Source: Chlamydiota bacterium (lineage in GTDB: Bacteria > Chlamydiota > Chlamydiia > Chlamydiales > JAJFMI01). Taken from it: DNA of 9,957 bases. The first letter of the stretch is position 1. Each line of letters opens with the position of its first letter. The position numbers and the translations under genes are program-made. The stretch spans positions 1-9,957 of the forward strand of contig JAJFMI010000118.1 in the NCBI GenBank assembly GCA_021772235.1. The letters run 5' to 3'. Below are positions 1 through 5,896 of this stretch, piece after piece. The notes under the pieces were generated by a model. It made no database searches. It was not told the origin of the DNA and was given only the letters and a program-made list of their open reading frames with translations.

Positions 1-458
1 GCAGAAGAGATTTTTCCCAAATTGACAATCGCGCTATTACTATCGCCATCAAAGAGCATATTGCCGCCTTTGATGTAATCAGCATCCAGTGCATCAAGAG
101 TCGATGCAACGAGTCCACCCACATTGATCTGGCACTCTTTGCCAAATAAAATCCCTTTCTGATTGAGCAAATAGACCTTCCCATTTGATTCCATGCGGCC
201 TAAAATTTCGGAACTTTTGCCACCGGTGACGCGATTGAGCACACTCGACTTGGAGTCTTGCATCTGAAACTTGGCTGACTCGCCCTTCGCAACAGAGAAT
301 TGATCCCAGTGAATCACAGCGCTTTTGCCAGAGGTGATGACTACCTGATCACCCTGACTTGCCACCTTTGCACCACCCTGTTTGACAGAGTGTCCACTTG
401 GCAGCGCCAAAATAGAAGAAATAACACCAAGAGATAAAGAGAAAAATAATTTATTCAT
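1..458 (-). CDS. Two-partner-secretion exoprotein, filamentous haemagglutinin N-terminal (TPS) domain, 3' part outside window
   Basis: This is the first 152 codons of a gene that runs off the left edge; no stop is seen inside the window. Residues 1-19 form a signal peptide (MNKLFFSLSL, then a hydrophobic stretch ending ILA). The following residues match the haemagglutinin/haemolysin TPS secretion domain: NRVTGG at 75-80, an LNQKGILFG block at 98-106 (family pattern N-x-N-G-I-x-F-G) and VGGLVAST at 113-120. Proteins with this domain are exported by the Sec system and then through an outer-membrane TpsB/ShlB-type pore, usually ending as a beta-helical surface or secreted protein. The TpsB partner is not in the window. 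The start ATG lies inside the stop region of the upstream 91-aa gene (ATGAATAA, 8-bp overlap), so the two are probably co-transcribed and translationally coupled. No good Shine-Dalgarno is visible before this ATG. What the C-terminal passenger does cannot be told. Confidence 0.88.
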   Translation of the reverse strand, partial: MNKLFFSLSLGVISSILALPSGHSVKQGGAKVASQGDQVVITSGKSAVIHWDQFSVAKGESAKFQMQDSKSSVLNRVTGGKSSEILGRMESNGKVYLLNQKGILFGKECQINVGGLVASTLDALDADYIKGGNMLFDGDSNSAIVNLGKISS

Positions 459-726
459 GACAGATCAAGTCCGTATAGATTTTTTTTAATTCGTAAACAC
501 TTTGATCAGAATCAGTCTTTGCGACCACATTTCCATCAGGATTTACAATCGTAAACCCCTCTAACCCCTCAACCTTCACAAAGATAAACCCTTTAGAATC
601 AAAATCTAAAGCAGCTTCATCTGAAAAAAGCACAATAGGCATTTGGTAGTAACGCGAGAGATCTTTGGCCTTATCGACATCACTTGTCACAAAAGCAGAA
701 GTAGCAAGAAGGGTTGTGCTGATCAT
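451..726 (-). CDS. Small protein of unknown function, possibly thioredoxin-fold without CxxC
   Basis: A 91-aa protein. The ATG at 726 is chosen over a more upstream in-frame start (798) because a clear Shine-Dalgarno (AGAGGTGA) sits just before it and because the longer version would overlap the divergent tsr3-like gene. I do not recognise a firm family. The pattern DKAKDLSRYYQMPIVLFSD (residues 18-36) followed by FTIVNPDGNVVAK (58-70) resembles the helix-strand and the later strand-turn-strand of thioredoxin-like proteins, but the CxxC redox motif is absent and the first strand seems missing, so this is a weak fold guess. No convincing signal peptide is seen, although the first 13 residues are mildly hydrophobic. 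It overlaps the FHA-type exoprotein gene by 8 bp, so it may serve that protein's expression or folding; that is inference from position only. Confidence 0.65.
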   Translation of the reverse strand: MISTTLLATSAFVTSDVDKAKDLSRYYQMPIVLFSDEAALDFDSKGFIFVKVEGLEGFTIVNPDGNVVAKTDSDQSVYELKKIYTDLICHE

Positions 727-742
727 TTCACCTCTGTATAAT
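714..742 (+). promoter_or_regulatory. Putative promoter for the tsr3-like/tyrP operon
   Basis: A TTGTGC (714-719) and TATAAT (737-742) pair with a 17-bp spacer reads rightward. It would start transcription near 749, leaving a leader of about 14 nt before the ATG at 763 with no Shine-Dalgarno. The -35 box lies inside the start of the divergent 91-aa gene. Prediction from sequence pattern only. Confidence 0.5.
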
Positions 743-744
743 GG

Positions 745-771
745 ATAATAATATTTATTACCATGAGTCAA
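745..771 (-). promoter_or_regulatory. Weak putative promoter for the leftward 91-aa/FHA operon
   Basis: Reading leftward, TTGACT (771-766) and TATTAT (750-745) are separated by 15 bp, shorter than ideal. It would place the transcript start just ahead of the AGAGGTGA ribosome site (735-728). It interleaves with the rightward promoter, so the two operons would compete for the same DNA. The call is weak. Confidence 0.3.
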
Positions 772-1215
772 AAAAAACCTACCCTTATCTGGCGGCACCG
801 TCGCGAGAATCTGAAAAAATGCTCCCTTCGCGGACTCGAAACTCGCACAGACATGCGCTTCTTCACCTACCCCAAGAGCGCGCCCGTCATTTCAAACGAC
901 TACATCATCCTCTCATTAGACGGAGAACCCCTCTCAGAAAAAGACAAAGGACTACTCTTGCTTGATGGCACCTGGCGCCTTGCCGAAAAAATGCACGCGC
1001 AACTACCCGAAGACATACCAAAACGCCGCATCCCAAAAGGCTTTAAAACCGCCTACCCTCGGCGACAAGAAGATTGCGACGAACCTGAATCAGGACTTGC
1101 ATCCGTAGAAGCGCTCTACATCGCCTATACAATAATGGGAAAAGATCCCACAGGCCTACTTGATCATTACCACTGGAAAGACCTTTTCCTAGAAAGAAAC
1201 AAAGGACTCATATGA
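763..1215 (+). CDS. Tsr3/DTW-family SPOUT protein, putative RNA aminocarboxypropyltransferase
   Basis: A 150-aa protein of the Tsr3/DTW superfamily. Known members transfer the 3-amino-3-carboxypropyl group from S-adenosylmethionine to RNA: Tsr3 to small-subunit rRNA in archaea and eukaryotes, and the DTW protein TapT to tRNA uridine in bacteria. Visible motifs are KKCSLRGL at 18-25 (like the N-terminal KKCSG-x-L of Tsr3), LLLLDGTW at 64-71 (the D-x-T-W of DTW proteins, D-C-S-W in Tsr3), ASVEAL at 113-118 (L/C-S-x-x-E-A-L in both) and a C-terminal YHWKDLFLERN at 136-146 that resembles the Tsr3 ending. It lacks the CxxC Zn-like motif of TapT. It is therefore closer to Tsr3 overall with a DTW-style catalytic-loop signature. 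The actual RNA target is unknown. Its stop overlaps the start of tyrP (ATGA), so the two are translationally coupled. Confidence 0.75.
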   Translation: MSQKKPTLIWRHRRENLKKCSLRGLETRTDMRFFTYPKSAPVISNDYIILSLDGEPLSEKDKGLLLLDGTWRLAEKMHAQLPEDIPKRRIPKGFKTAYPRRQEDCDEPESGLASVEALYIAYTIMGKDPTGLLDHYHWKDLFLERNKGLI

Positions 1216-2378
1216 AACTCTCCAAAACATTTGGTGGAATCTTACTCGTTGCCGGAACCGCGATCGGCGCCGGAATGCTCGCACTACCCGTAATTACTGG
1301 GCAAGGCGGACTACTTCCAGCATTTGTCGTCTTTATCATCTGCTGGCTATTTAGCGCCTCGACCGGACTGCTCTTTTTAGAAATCTGCTTAGACATGCCA
1401 CAAAACGCTAACCTTGTGACCATGGCCTCGCAACTCCTGGGGCGCGCAGGAAAATACGCCGCCTGGATCCTTTACCTTTTTCTCTTCTACTGCCTCACCA
1501 TCGCTTATACAGCCGGCGGCGGCGACTTTATCTACCAAGTATTTGGAGGCGCCCTCCCGAAACCGCTCACCACACTCCTCTTTGTCTCACTTTTTGGAGC
1601 CTTTGTATATATCGGCACAAAAGCCGTTGACCGCGTGAATTACATCCTGATGGGTGGCCTCATCCTGACCTACATCCTCTTTATCACCTTTGGATTTTCG
1701 CAAGTAGAAGCCAAAAACCTCACCACCATCAATTGGAAATACGGTTTTCTTGCACTCCCTGTAATGTTCACCTCATTCAGTTATCAAGGAATCATCCCCA
1801 CACTCAACACCTACCTCGATCGCGATCCCACACGCATGCGCAAAGCGATCCTCATCGGATCGGCAATCCCCCTAATCGCCTACCTCATCTGGGAATTTCT
1901 CATCCTTGGCATCGTCCCCGCAAGCGGACTTATCGCCGCAAAAGCCGCCGGCACAAACGCCATCACCCCCTTGCGTCTCCTACTCAATAACCCGACCGTC
2001 TACCTCATCGGCGAATTTTTCGGATTTTTCGCCCTCACCACATCCTTCCTCGGCGTCACCCTCGGCCTACTTGACTTCCTTTCTGACTCCCTTGAAGTGA
2101 AAAAAACATCCCTCTCCAAACTCCTCCTCTGCAGCCTGATCTACATCCCCCCCCTCATCGTCGTCCTCATCAACCCCAATATATTTCTCACCGCCCTTGG
2201 CTATGCCGGTGGAATCGGCTGCGCCCTCCTCCTCGGACTCATGCCAATTTTGATGACATGGGTTGCCCGCTATAAACGCGGCTACACCCACCTCAACATC
2301 CAACTACCCGGAGGAAAACCCGTCCTTATTTTGCTTGCGGCTTTTGTCTTTTTCGAACTGATGATTTCCTTCTTTTAA
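1212..2378 (+). CDS. tyrP: Aromatic amino acid permease, TyrP-like (HAAAP family)
   Basis: A 388-aa integral membrane transporter of the hydroxy/aromatic amino acid permease family, which imports tyrosine or tryptophan by proton symport across the inner membrane. The N-terminal signature GTAIGAGMLALP (residues 15-26) is characteristic. About eleven hydrophobic segments can be drawn, at roughly 7-30, 34-58, 82-103, 118-138, 143-163, 176-193, 213-235, 263-290, 301-320, 325-350 and 369-387. Length is normal for the family. Chlamydiae, which depend on host aromatic amino acids, keep such permeases. The start is set by a good Shine-Dalgarno (AAAGGA at 1201-1206) and the ATGA overlap with the preceding gene. 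Its last 53 bp are shared, tail to tail, with the antitoxin gene on the other strand. Substrate preference between Tyr and Trp cannot be decided from sequence. Confidence 0.88.
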   Translation: MKLSKTFGGILLVAGTAIGAGMLALPVITGQGGLLPAFVVFIICWLFSASTGLLFLEICLDMPQNANLVTMASQLLGRAGKYAAWILYLFLFYCLTIAYTAGGGDFIYQVFGGALPKPLTTLLFVSLFGAFVYIGTKAVDRVNYILMGGLILTYILFITFGFSQVEAKNLTTINWKYGFLALPVMFTSFSYQGIIPTLNTYLDRDPTRMRKAILIGSAIPLIAYLIWEFLILGIVPASGLIAAKAAGTNAITPLRLLLNNPTVYLIGEFFGFFALTTSFLGVTLGLLDFLSDSLEVKKTSLSKLLLCSLIYIPPLIVVLINPNIFLTALGYAGGIGCALLLGLMPILMTWVARYKRGYTHLNIQLPGGKPVLILLAAFVFFELMISFF

Positions 2379-2715
2379 TACCTTTGACTTTAATAGATGC
2401 AGGTCGTCGTTTTTTTACTTTTGAAACTACATGAATTTCAATATCCTTTCCTAAGCGACGTAAAAATCGCATTAATCTATCGATAGAATAATGCCTTAAT
2501 TTCCCATTGATAATGTCTGAAATTTTTGGTTGGTCAATACCTAAAATTTCTGCCGCTTTCTTTTGAGTAATATTTTCAGCTTGCATGATATCATCAATCT
2601 GAGAAGCTAATTCAGCTTTGATTAAAGCTTCTTCAGGATTGGGTATTCCCAAATCTACAAAAATATTCCCACTACCTATTGTCACTTCTTCATTTAATTG
2701 ATCATCCATAATCAT
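2326..2715 (-). CDS. HigA-type XRE antitoxin with unusually long basic tail
   Basis: A 129-aa protein, or 127 aa if the second ATG at 2709 is used. The N-terminal part SGNIFVDLGIPNPEEALIKA (15-34) and the helix-turn-helix ITQKKAAEILGIDQPKISD (49-67) followed by LMRFLRRLGKDIEIHV (81-96) are the standard pattern of small XRE/HigA antitoxins paired with Gp49-like toxins. It should bind and silence the toxin encoded just upstream and repress their shared promoter. The toxin stop overlaps this gene's start by 8-14 bp, so translation is coupled. Oddly, residues 99-129 form a strongly basic tail rich in Lys and Arg, beyond where such antitoxins normally end. The last 17 or so codons are read from the opposite strand of the tyrP 3' end. 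The tail could aid DNA or RNA binding or be a by-product of the gene's insertion. Confidence 0.88.
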   Translation of the reverse strand: MIMDDQLNEEVTIGSGNIFVDLGIPNPEEALIKAELASQIDDIMQAENITQKKAAEILGIDQPKISDIINGKLRHYSIDRLMRFLRRLGKDIEIHVVSKVKKRRPASIKVKGIKRRKSSVRKRQKPQAK

Positions 2716-3055
2716 TGTAATGCCTTTTTGCCATTTTTATTCTAATCTCAAGCAATTCCCTATCTTTTTTCGAAAGAGAAATCCCTTTTGAACTTTTCTT
2801 CTTAAACACCTGTAATACGTAAAGAAATTCCTTATGTCTTATTGTATAAACTGCTCGAAAAGTATCACTCTTATAATCCGCTTTTATCTCGACAACATTT
2901 GCCCCTTTAAACCCCTTGAGAACCTTCCCATTTTTGTGCATTTTTCCTCTGCTAGCCATTTCAATGGCATAAGTAAATACTTCTTTTACATCAATAGGCA
3001 ATCTCTCTAAATCTTTTTTTGTAGATCCAACAAATGCTATCCTTCTTTTTTCCAT
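2702..3055 (-). CDS. RelE/HigB-superfamily (Gp49-like) toxin
   Basis: A 117-aa toxin of the phage-derived Gp49-like/HigB family. Members of this superfamily are usually ribosome-dependent mRNA interferases. The family blocks are all present: FVGSTKKDLERLP (8-20), KVLKGFKGANVVEI (44-57), TFRAVYTI (65-72) and YVLQVFKKKSSKGI (79-92), with the basic residues typical of the active surface. Length is normal. The gene lies first in a two-gene toxin-antitoxin operon, the order typical of higBA, and overlaps the antitoxin start. A good promoter lies immediately upstream; the predicted leader is only about 17 nt with no Shine-Dalgarno, which would keep toxin synthesis low. The ATG at 3055 is the start closest to that promoter. 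The sequence appears intact, so the toxin may be active. Confidence 0.9.
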   Translation of the reverse strand: MEKRRIAFVGSTKKDLERLPIDVKEVFTYAIEMASRGKMHKNGKVLKGFKGANVVEIKADYKSDTFRAVYTIRHKEFLYVLQVFKKKSSKGISLSKKDRELLEIRIKMAKRHYNDYG

Positions 3056-3068
3056 ACTATATATACCA

Positions 3069-3080
3069 ATATGAGCATAT
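3069..3080. promoter_or_regulatory. Candidate operator dyad at the toxin-antitoxin promoter
   Basis: ATATGAGCATAT is an inverted repeat with 5-bp arms (ATATG/CATAT) around AG. It covers the end of the -10 box and the predicted transcript start, where autorepression by a HigA-type protein would be expected. Short A+T-rich dyads occur by chance, so the assignment is tentative. Confidence 0.35.
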
Positions 3081-3107
3081 TATAGATAGTGATAAAATAT
3101 TATGCAA
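3079..3107 (-). promoter_or_regulatory. Promoter of the toxin-antitoxin operon
   Basis: Leftward TTGCAT (3107-3102) and a perfect TATAAT (3084-3079) are separated by exactly 17 bp. The expected start near 3072 lies 17 nt before the toxin ATG. This is the best promoter match in the window. Confidence 0.65.
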
Positions 3108-3121
3108 GAATATTCAAAATT

Positions 3122-4348
3122 TTAATAGAGGAAGCCAAAAAGCCAGAGAGGAATCTTGTTCCCGAACCCCTGCTCAATATCATCAGAAGCAACAAAAGCA
3201 TTTTTCTCCGACTTAACCTGATCAAAATTTTTGCCTTTACCACCCACCTCAAAGAGAATCTTTCCATCGACAACAAAGTCCCCATTTTTTGGCGCAGCAA
3301 CAAGATGGCTTTCTGCAAACATACTGAGGAAAAAGATCTCTCTCACCGTTCCCATATTTGGTTTTTCAGGCGCCATCGCAAAACACTGATTAGGATTGTC
3401 GAGAGTAATTTTTTCACACGCCTCCAATCTACTAAATTTATTAGTCGATTTTTGCAACGTCCGAATTAATTGCGCATCTTCTAAGTAATTCACATAAGTT
3501 TTGAGAGTGCGTACATCCCCAATCTCGAGCACCCTTAACATTTTCGACCAATTTGGAACAAAAGGGACAGCTCCAGCAATAAAAATAAGAAGCTGCTTGA
3601 TTTTTCCCAAGCTTCTCCCAGTAAGCTCTGGGTAAATAGCTGTTAAATCAGAATCAATTGTCGCATGCACATTCTGTTCAAGAGTAATCTTATAATGAGA
3701 CTTCGAAGGCAACCCTCGAAAATAAGGAAAATAACCCGTTTTTAAGTAGTCAAGAAATGCTGGCAGAACTTTTTTTTCTTTCAACAACTCTATAATCTCA
3801 TTCGCAATTTTTTCATGATCCCTCAAAATCTCCTTCAGAGAAAAAGTAGGCAATTCCAACTCATACTCTAGCTCTAAATACTCACGAAAAGAGAGCCCCT
3901 GCATATTGTAGACAATCGCACGACGCGACAGATCATGCGAACCCTTATGAATCTCAAGAGCAGAACTCCCCGAAGCAATCACAAAAAGATCGGGAAAAGT
4001 ATCGCAAATACTCTTCAACTCCTTTGACCAATCAGCATATTTATGAATTTCATCAAATGCAATCCATTTACCGCCATGCAGCTGAAAATGTTCAGCAATC
4101 TCATACAAACTCAACGAACCCATCAAAAAATGATCTGCTTGAATATAGAGAATACGCTTATCAAAACGATCGCCCTCAACCTGATCTAGCAGATGCTGGA
4201 CCAAAGTTGTCGTCTTCCCAATCCCGCGCGCTCCAATTAAAATCGTAAGATTATGAGTAAACTCGCCCTGACGAATCAAATAACGTCTATACCCCAACCT
4301 CTTAATCTTCAATAAGTTTTGACTTAATTTATAGAGTTTTTCGAGCAT
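3122..4348 (-). CDS. AAA_14/DUF4143 ATP-binding protein
   Basis: A 408-aa P-loop ATPase. The N-terminal AAA_14 domain has Walker A GARGIGKT (39-46), Walker B WIAFDEIH (95-102), a sensor-like VIASGSSA (123-130), an SRRA arginine site (141-144) and the LSFREYLEL box (152-160) typical of this family. The C-terminal DUF4143 part carries a winged-helix-like block (about 272-295), VREIFFLSMF (335-344) and a nuclease-fold-like D-x(n)-E-V-G-G-K-G-K at 357-373. Such proteins are widespread accessory genes of largely unknown role, common in intracellular bacteria and archaea. The ATG at 4348 is preferred over the GTG at 4411 because GGGGGTGG lies just before it and because a predicted promoter would start transcription downstream of the GTG. 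It is divergent from the photolyase and lies upstream of the toxin-antitoxin operon in the same direction. Confidence 0.85.
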   Translation of the reverse strand: MLEKLYKLSQNLLKIKRLGYRRYLIRQGEFTHNLTILIGARGIGKTTTLVQHLLDQVEGDRFDKRILYIQADHFLMGSLSLYEIAEHFQLHGGKWIAFDEIHKYADWSKELKSICDTFPDLFVIASGSSALEIHKGSHDLSRRAIVYNMQGLSFREYLELEYELELPTFSLKEILRDHEKIANEIIELLKEKKVLPAFLDYLKTGYFPYFRGLPSKSHYKITLEQNVHATIDSDLTAIYPELTGRSLGKIKQLLIFIAGAVPFVPNWSKMLRVLEIGDVRTLKTYVNYLEDAQLIRTLQKSTNKFSRLEACEKITLDNPNQCFAMAPEKPNMGTVREIFFLSMFAESHLVAAPKNGDFVVDGKILFEVGGKGKNFDQVKSEKNAFVASDDIEQGFGNKIPLWLFGFLY

Positions 4349-4363
4349 ACCCACCCCCAATAC

Positions 4364-4443
4364 CGGACCATAATCCAATATTATCACAATAAATGATGGA
4401 ATGCAATCCACACTTTTAAGATAAAATCATGGATCACAATCCA
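4364..4443. repeat. Three inverted-repeat boxes with exact 33-bp spacing (putative operator array)
   Basis: Three 14-bp dyads lie at 4364-4377 (CGGA-CCATAA-TCCA), 4397-4410 (TGGA-ATGCAA-TCCA) and 4430-4443 (TGGA-TCACAA-TCCA). Starts are exactly 33 bp apart, about three helical turns, so all three face the same side of the DNA. The third is part of a perfect 7-bp inverted repeat (CATGGAT/ATCCATG, 4428-4445). All three share the half AATCCA. They lie in the divergent intergenic region between the DUF4143 ATPase and the photolyase, and the first is next to a candidate leftward -10 box. This looks like a cooperative binding array for a dimeric regulator; the regulator is unknown. Confidence 0.55.
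4380..4390 (-). promoter_or_regulatory. Candidate extended -10 promoter of the DUF4143 ATPase gene
   Basis: Leftward TGTGATAAT (4388 to 4380, within ATTGTGATAAT) resembles an extended -10. A TTGCAT sits 15 bp upstream (4406-4401), inside the middle dyad of the repeat array. Transcription would begin near 4373 and the ATG at 4348 would follow a short leader. Spacing is suboptimal, so this is tentative. Confidence 0.35.
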
Positions 4444-4494
4444 TGCCGCGCATTCTCATTTAAAAAATCTGCTTAAGTTGTTAAACTAAAGAGC

Positions 4495-5823
4495 ATGAAA
4501 TACAACAAATCCCTATTCCTCTTTCATAGAGACCTGAGAGCAGAAGATAACCTTGGACTCATCCAAGCAACCGAAGAGTCGAAAGAAATATGCCCCTTAT
4601 TCATCTTTGATGAAAAACAAGTCGGAGAAGAAAACAGCTACCGCTCAGAAAACGCCATCCAATTTATGGTAGAATCACTCGACGACCTAGACAAAGAACT
4701 CGATAATAAACTCTCTTATTTTCATGGAAAGACACTTGAGATACTAGAAAAGCTCCTCAAAAAAGAAAAAATCGAAGCCTTCTACACAAATCGCGATTAC
4801 ACCCCCTTTTCCATAAGACGTGACCGCAACATCAAAAACCTCTGCAAAAAACTAGGCGTAGACTACCACCAAATAGATGACGCCCTCCTTAACCCACCGG
4901 AAAAAGTCGTACAAAAAACCGGTAAAACCTATGGCATATTCACCCCCTACTACAACCAAGCAAAAACCTATCCCATTGAAAAACCCAAAAAATACAAAAA
5001 ATCCCACCTAAAGAAAATCAGCCCTGAAAAAAACCTCCCCATAAAGAAAAACCCTCAAATAATCCAGAAAGGAGGAAGAAAAGAAGGCTTAAAAATCCTT
5101 ACACAAATCAAAAACCACAAGGAATACACCAAAGAACGCGACTACCCCAGCTTAAACGGCACAACAAAACTCTCTGCCCACCATAAATTTGGAACCCTAT
5201 CAATCCGAGAAAGCCACCACGCCATAAAAGAAAATCTCGGCCTCGCGCACCCCCTCCTAAGACAACTCTACTGGCGCGATTTTTTCACACAAGTCGCCTT
5301 CCACAACCCCCACGTTTTTGGCCACGCCTACCACATGCGCTACGACCATGTAAAATGGAGCAACAACGAAAAAGAATTCACCCTTTGGTGTAAAGGAGAA
5401 ACAGGATTTCCCATTGTAGATGCTGCCATGCACCAGCTCAACACAACCGGCTGGATGCACAACCGCCTGCGAATGATCGTCGCCTCGTTCCTCTGCAAAG
5501 ATCTCCACATTGACTGGCGAAAAGGAGAAAAATACTTCGCACAGAAACTCATCGACTATGACCCCTGTGTAAATAATGGCAGCTGGCAGTGGGCTGCATC
5601 AACAGGATGCGACGCGCAACCCTACTTCCGCATCTTTAACCCTTGGCTGCAACAGAAACGCTTCGATCCAGAATGCACCTTTATTAAAACAGAAATTCCC
5701 CAACTCAAAAAACACGAATCGAAAATCCTACATAACTTGCACAAAGAAAAAACCGACTATTACCCGCCGATATGCGATCATAAAGAACGCTCTATAACAG
5801 CAAAAACAATGTTTAAAAAATAA
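4495..5823 (+). CDS. phrB: Deoxyribodipyrimidine photolyase, class I (cryptochrome/photolyase family)
   Basis: A 442-aa flavoenzyme that uses blue light to split UV-induced pyrimidine dimers in DNA. The N-terminal antenna domain begins LFLFHRDLRAEDNLGL (7-22). The FAD domain includes TKLSAHHKFGTLS (224-236), LYWRDFF (258-264), FPIVDAAMHQLNTTGWMHNR (305-324) and NNGSWQWAASTG (360-371). Aligned by hand to the E. coli enzyme from memory, the electron-transfer tryptophans W306, W359 and W382 correspond to W288, W341 and W364, and the flavin contacts D372 and N378 to D354 and N360. M327 matches the CPD-contacting M345. One notable difference is Q257 where the E. coli enzyme has E274. Length is normal and the frame intact, so the enzyme is likely functional. 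It is transcribed away from the DUF4143 ATPase across the 33-bp dyad array. A weak AAAGAG precedes the ATG. Confidence 0.95.
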   Translation: MKYNKSLFLFHRDLRAEDNLGLIQATEESKEICPLFIFDEKQVGEENSYRSENAIQFMVESLDDLDKELDNKLSYFHGKTLEILEKLLKKEKIEAFYTNRDYTPFSIRRDRNIKNLCKKLGVDYHQIDDALLNPPEKVVQKTGKTYGIFTPYYNQAKTYPIEKPKKYKKSHLKKISPEKNLPIKKNPQIIQKGGRKEGLKILTQIKNHKEYTKERDYPSLNGTTKLSAHHKFGTLSIRESHHAIKENLGLAHPLLRQLYWRDFFTQVAFHNPHVFGHAYHMRYDHVKWSNNEKEFTLWCKGETGFPIVDAAMHQLNTTGWMHNRLRMIVASFLCKDLHIDWRKGEKYFAQKLIDYDPCVNNGSWQWAASTGCDAQPYFRIFNPWLQQKRFDPECTFIKTEIPQLKKHESKILHNLHKEKTDYYPPICDHKERSITAKTMFKK

Positions 5824-5848
5824 ACTGAATCGCTTAAAGAACTAATAA

Positions 5849-5896
5849 AAACACAACGTTGATGTAAACAATATCGACACCTACGTTTTATTTAGT
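5849..5896 (+). pseudogene. Short remnant resembling PcnB N-terminus (left copy)
   Basis: Read rightward, this codes KHNVDVNNIDTYVLFS between stops. It aligns with EHGINIDNIDAYILYA of the larger remnant at 6753: His, Asn, Ile, Asp, Tyr and Leu are kept and most other positions are conservative changes (I/V, N/D, Y/F). At DNA level the block 5868-5884 matches 6799-6815 at 15 of 17 bases. A shared TTAAAGAACT (5834-5843 and 6718-6727) precedes both, suggesting that about 47 bp was lost from this copy. The stop codon of the membrane-protein gene (5888-5890) falls inside it. It is too short to be a gene. Confidence 0.4.

Noticed and set aside
727..798. N-terminal extension of the 91-aa gene to a start at 798
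   Set aside because: It would run over the promoter and first codons of the divergent tsr3-like gene, while the start at 726 has a clear AGAGGTGA ribosome site.
3089..3469. 126-aa rightward open frame
   Set aside because: It lies antisense to the ATPase and toxin promoter, is rich in residues of a shadow frame and shows no family pattern.
4381..4390. TTATCACAAT as a DnaA box
   Set aside because: It departs from TTATCCACA at key positions and no cluster of boxes or origin features is present.
4349..4411. GTG start at 4411 adding 21 residues to the DUF4143 ATPase
   Set aside because: The extra residues lie across the dyad array and candidate promoter, and the ATG at 4348 has a G-rich ribosome site.
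5257..5552. Leftward open frames inside phrB
   Set aside because: They are shadows of a highly conserved photolyase coding frame.
5854..5861. CAACGTTG palindrome as a regulatory site
   Set aside because: It is only 8 bp, does not extend outward and is better explained as part of the PcnB-like remnant.
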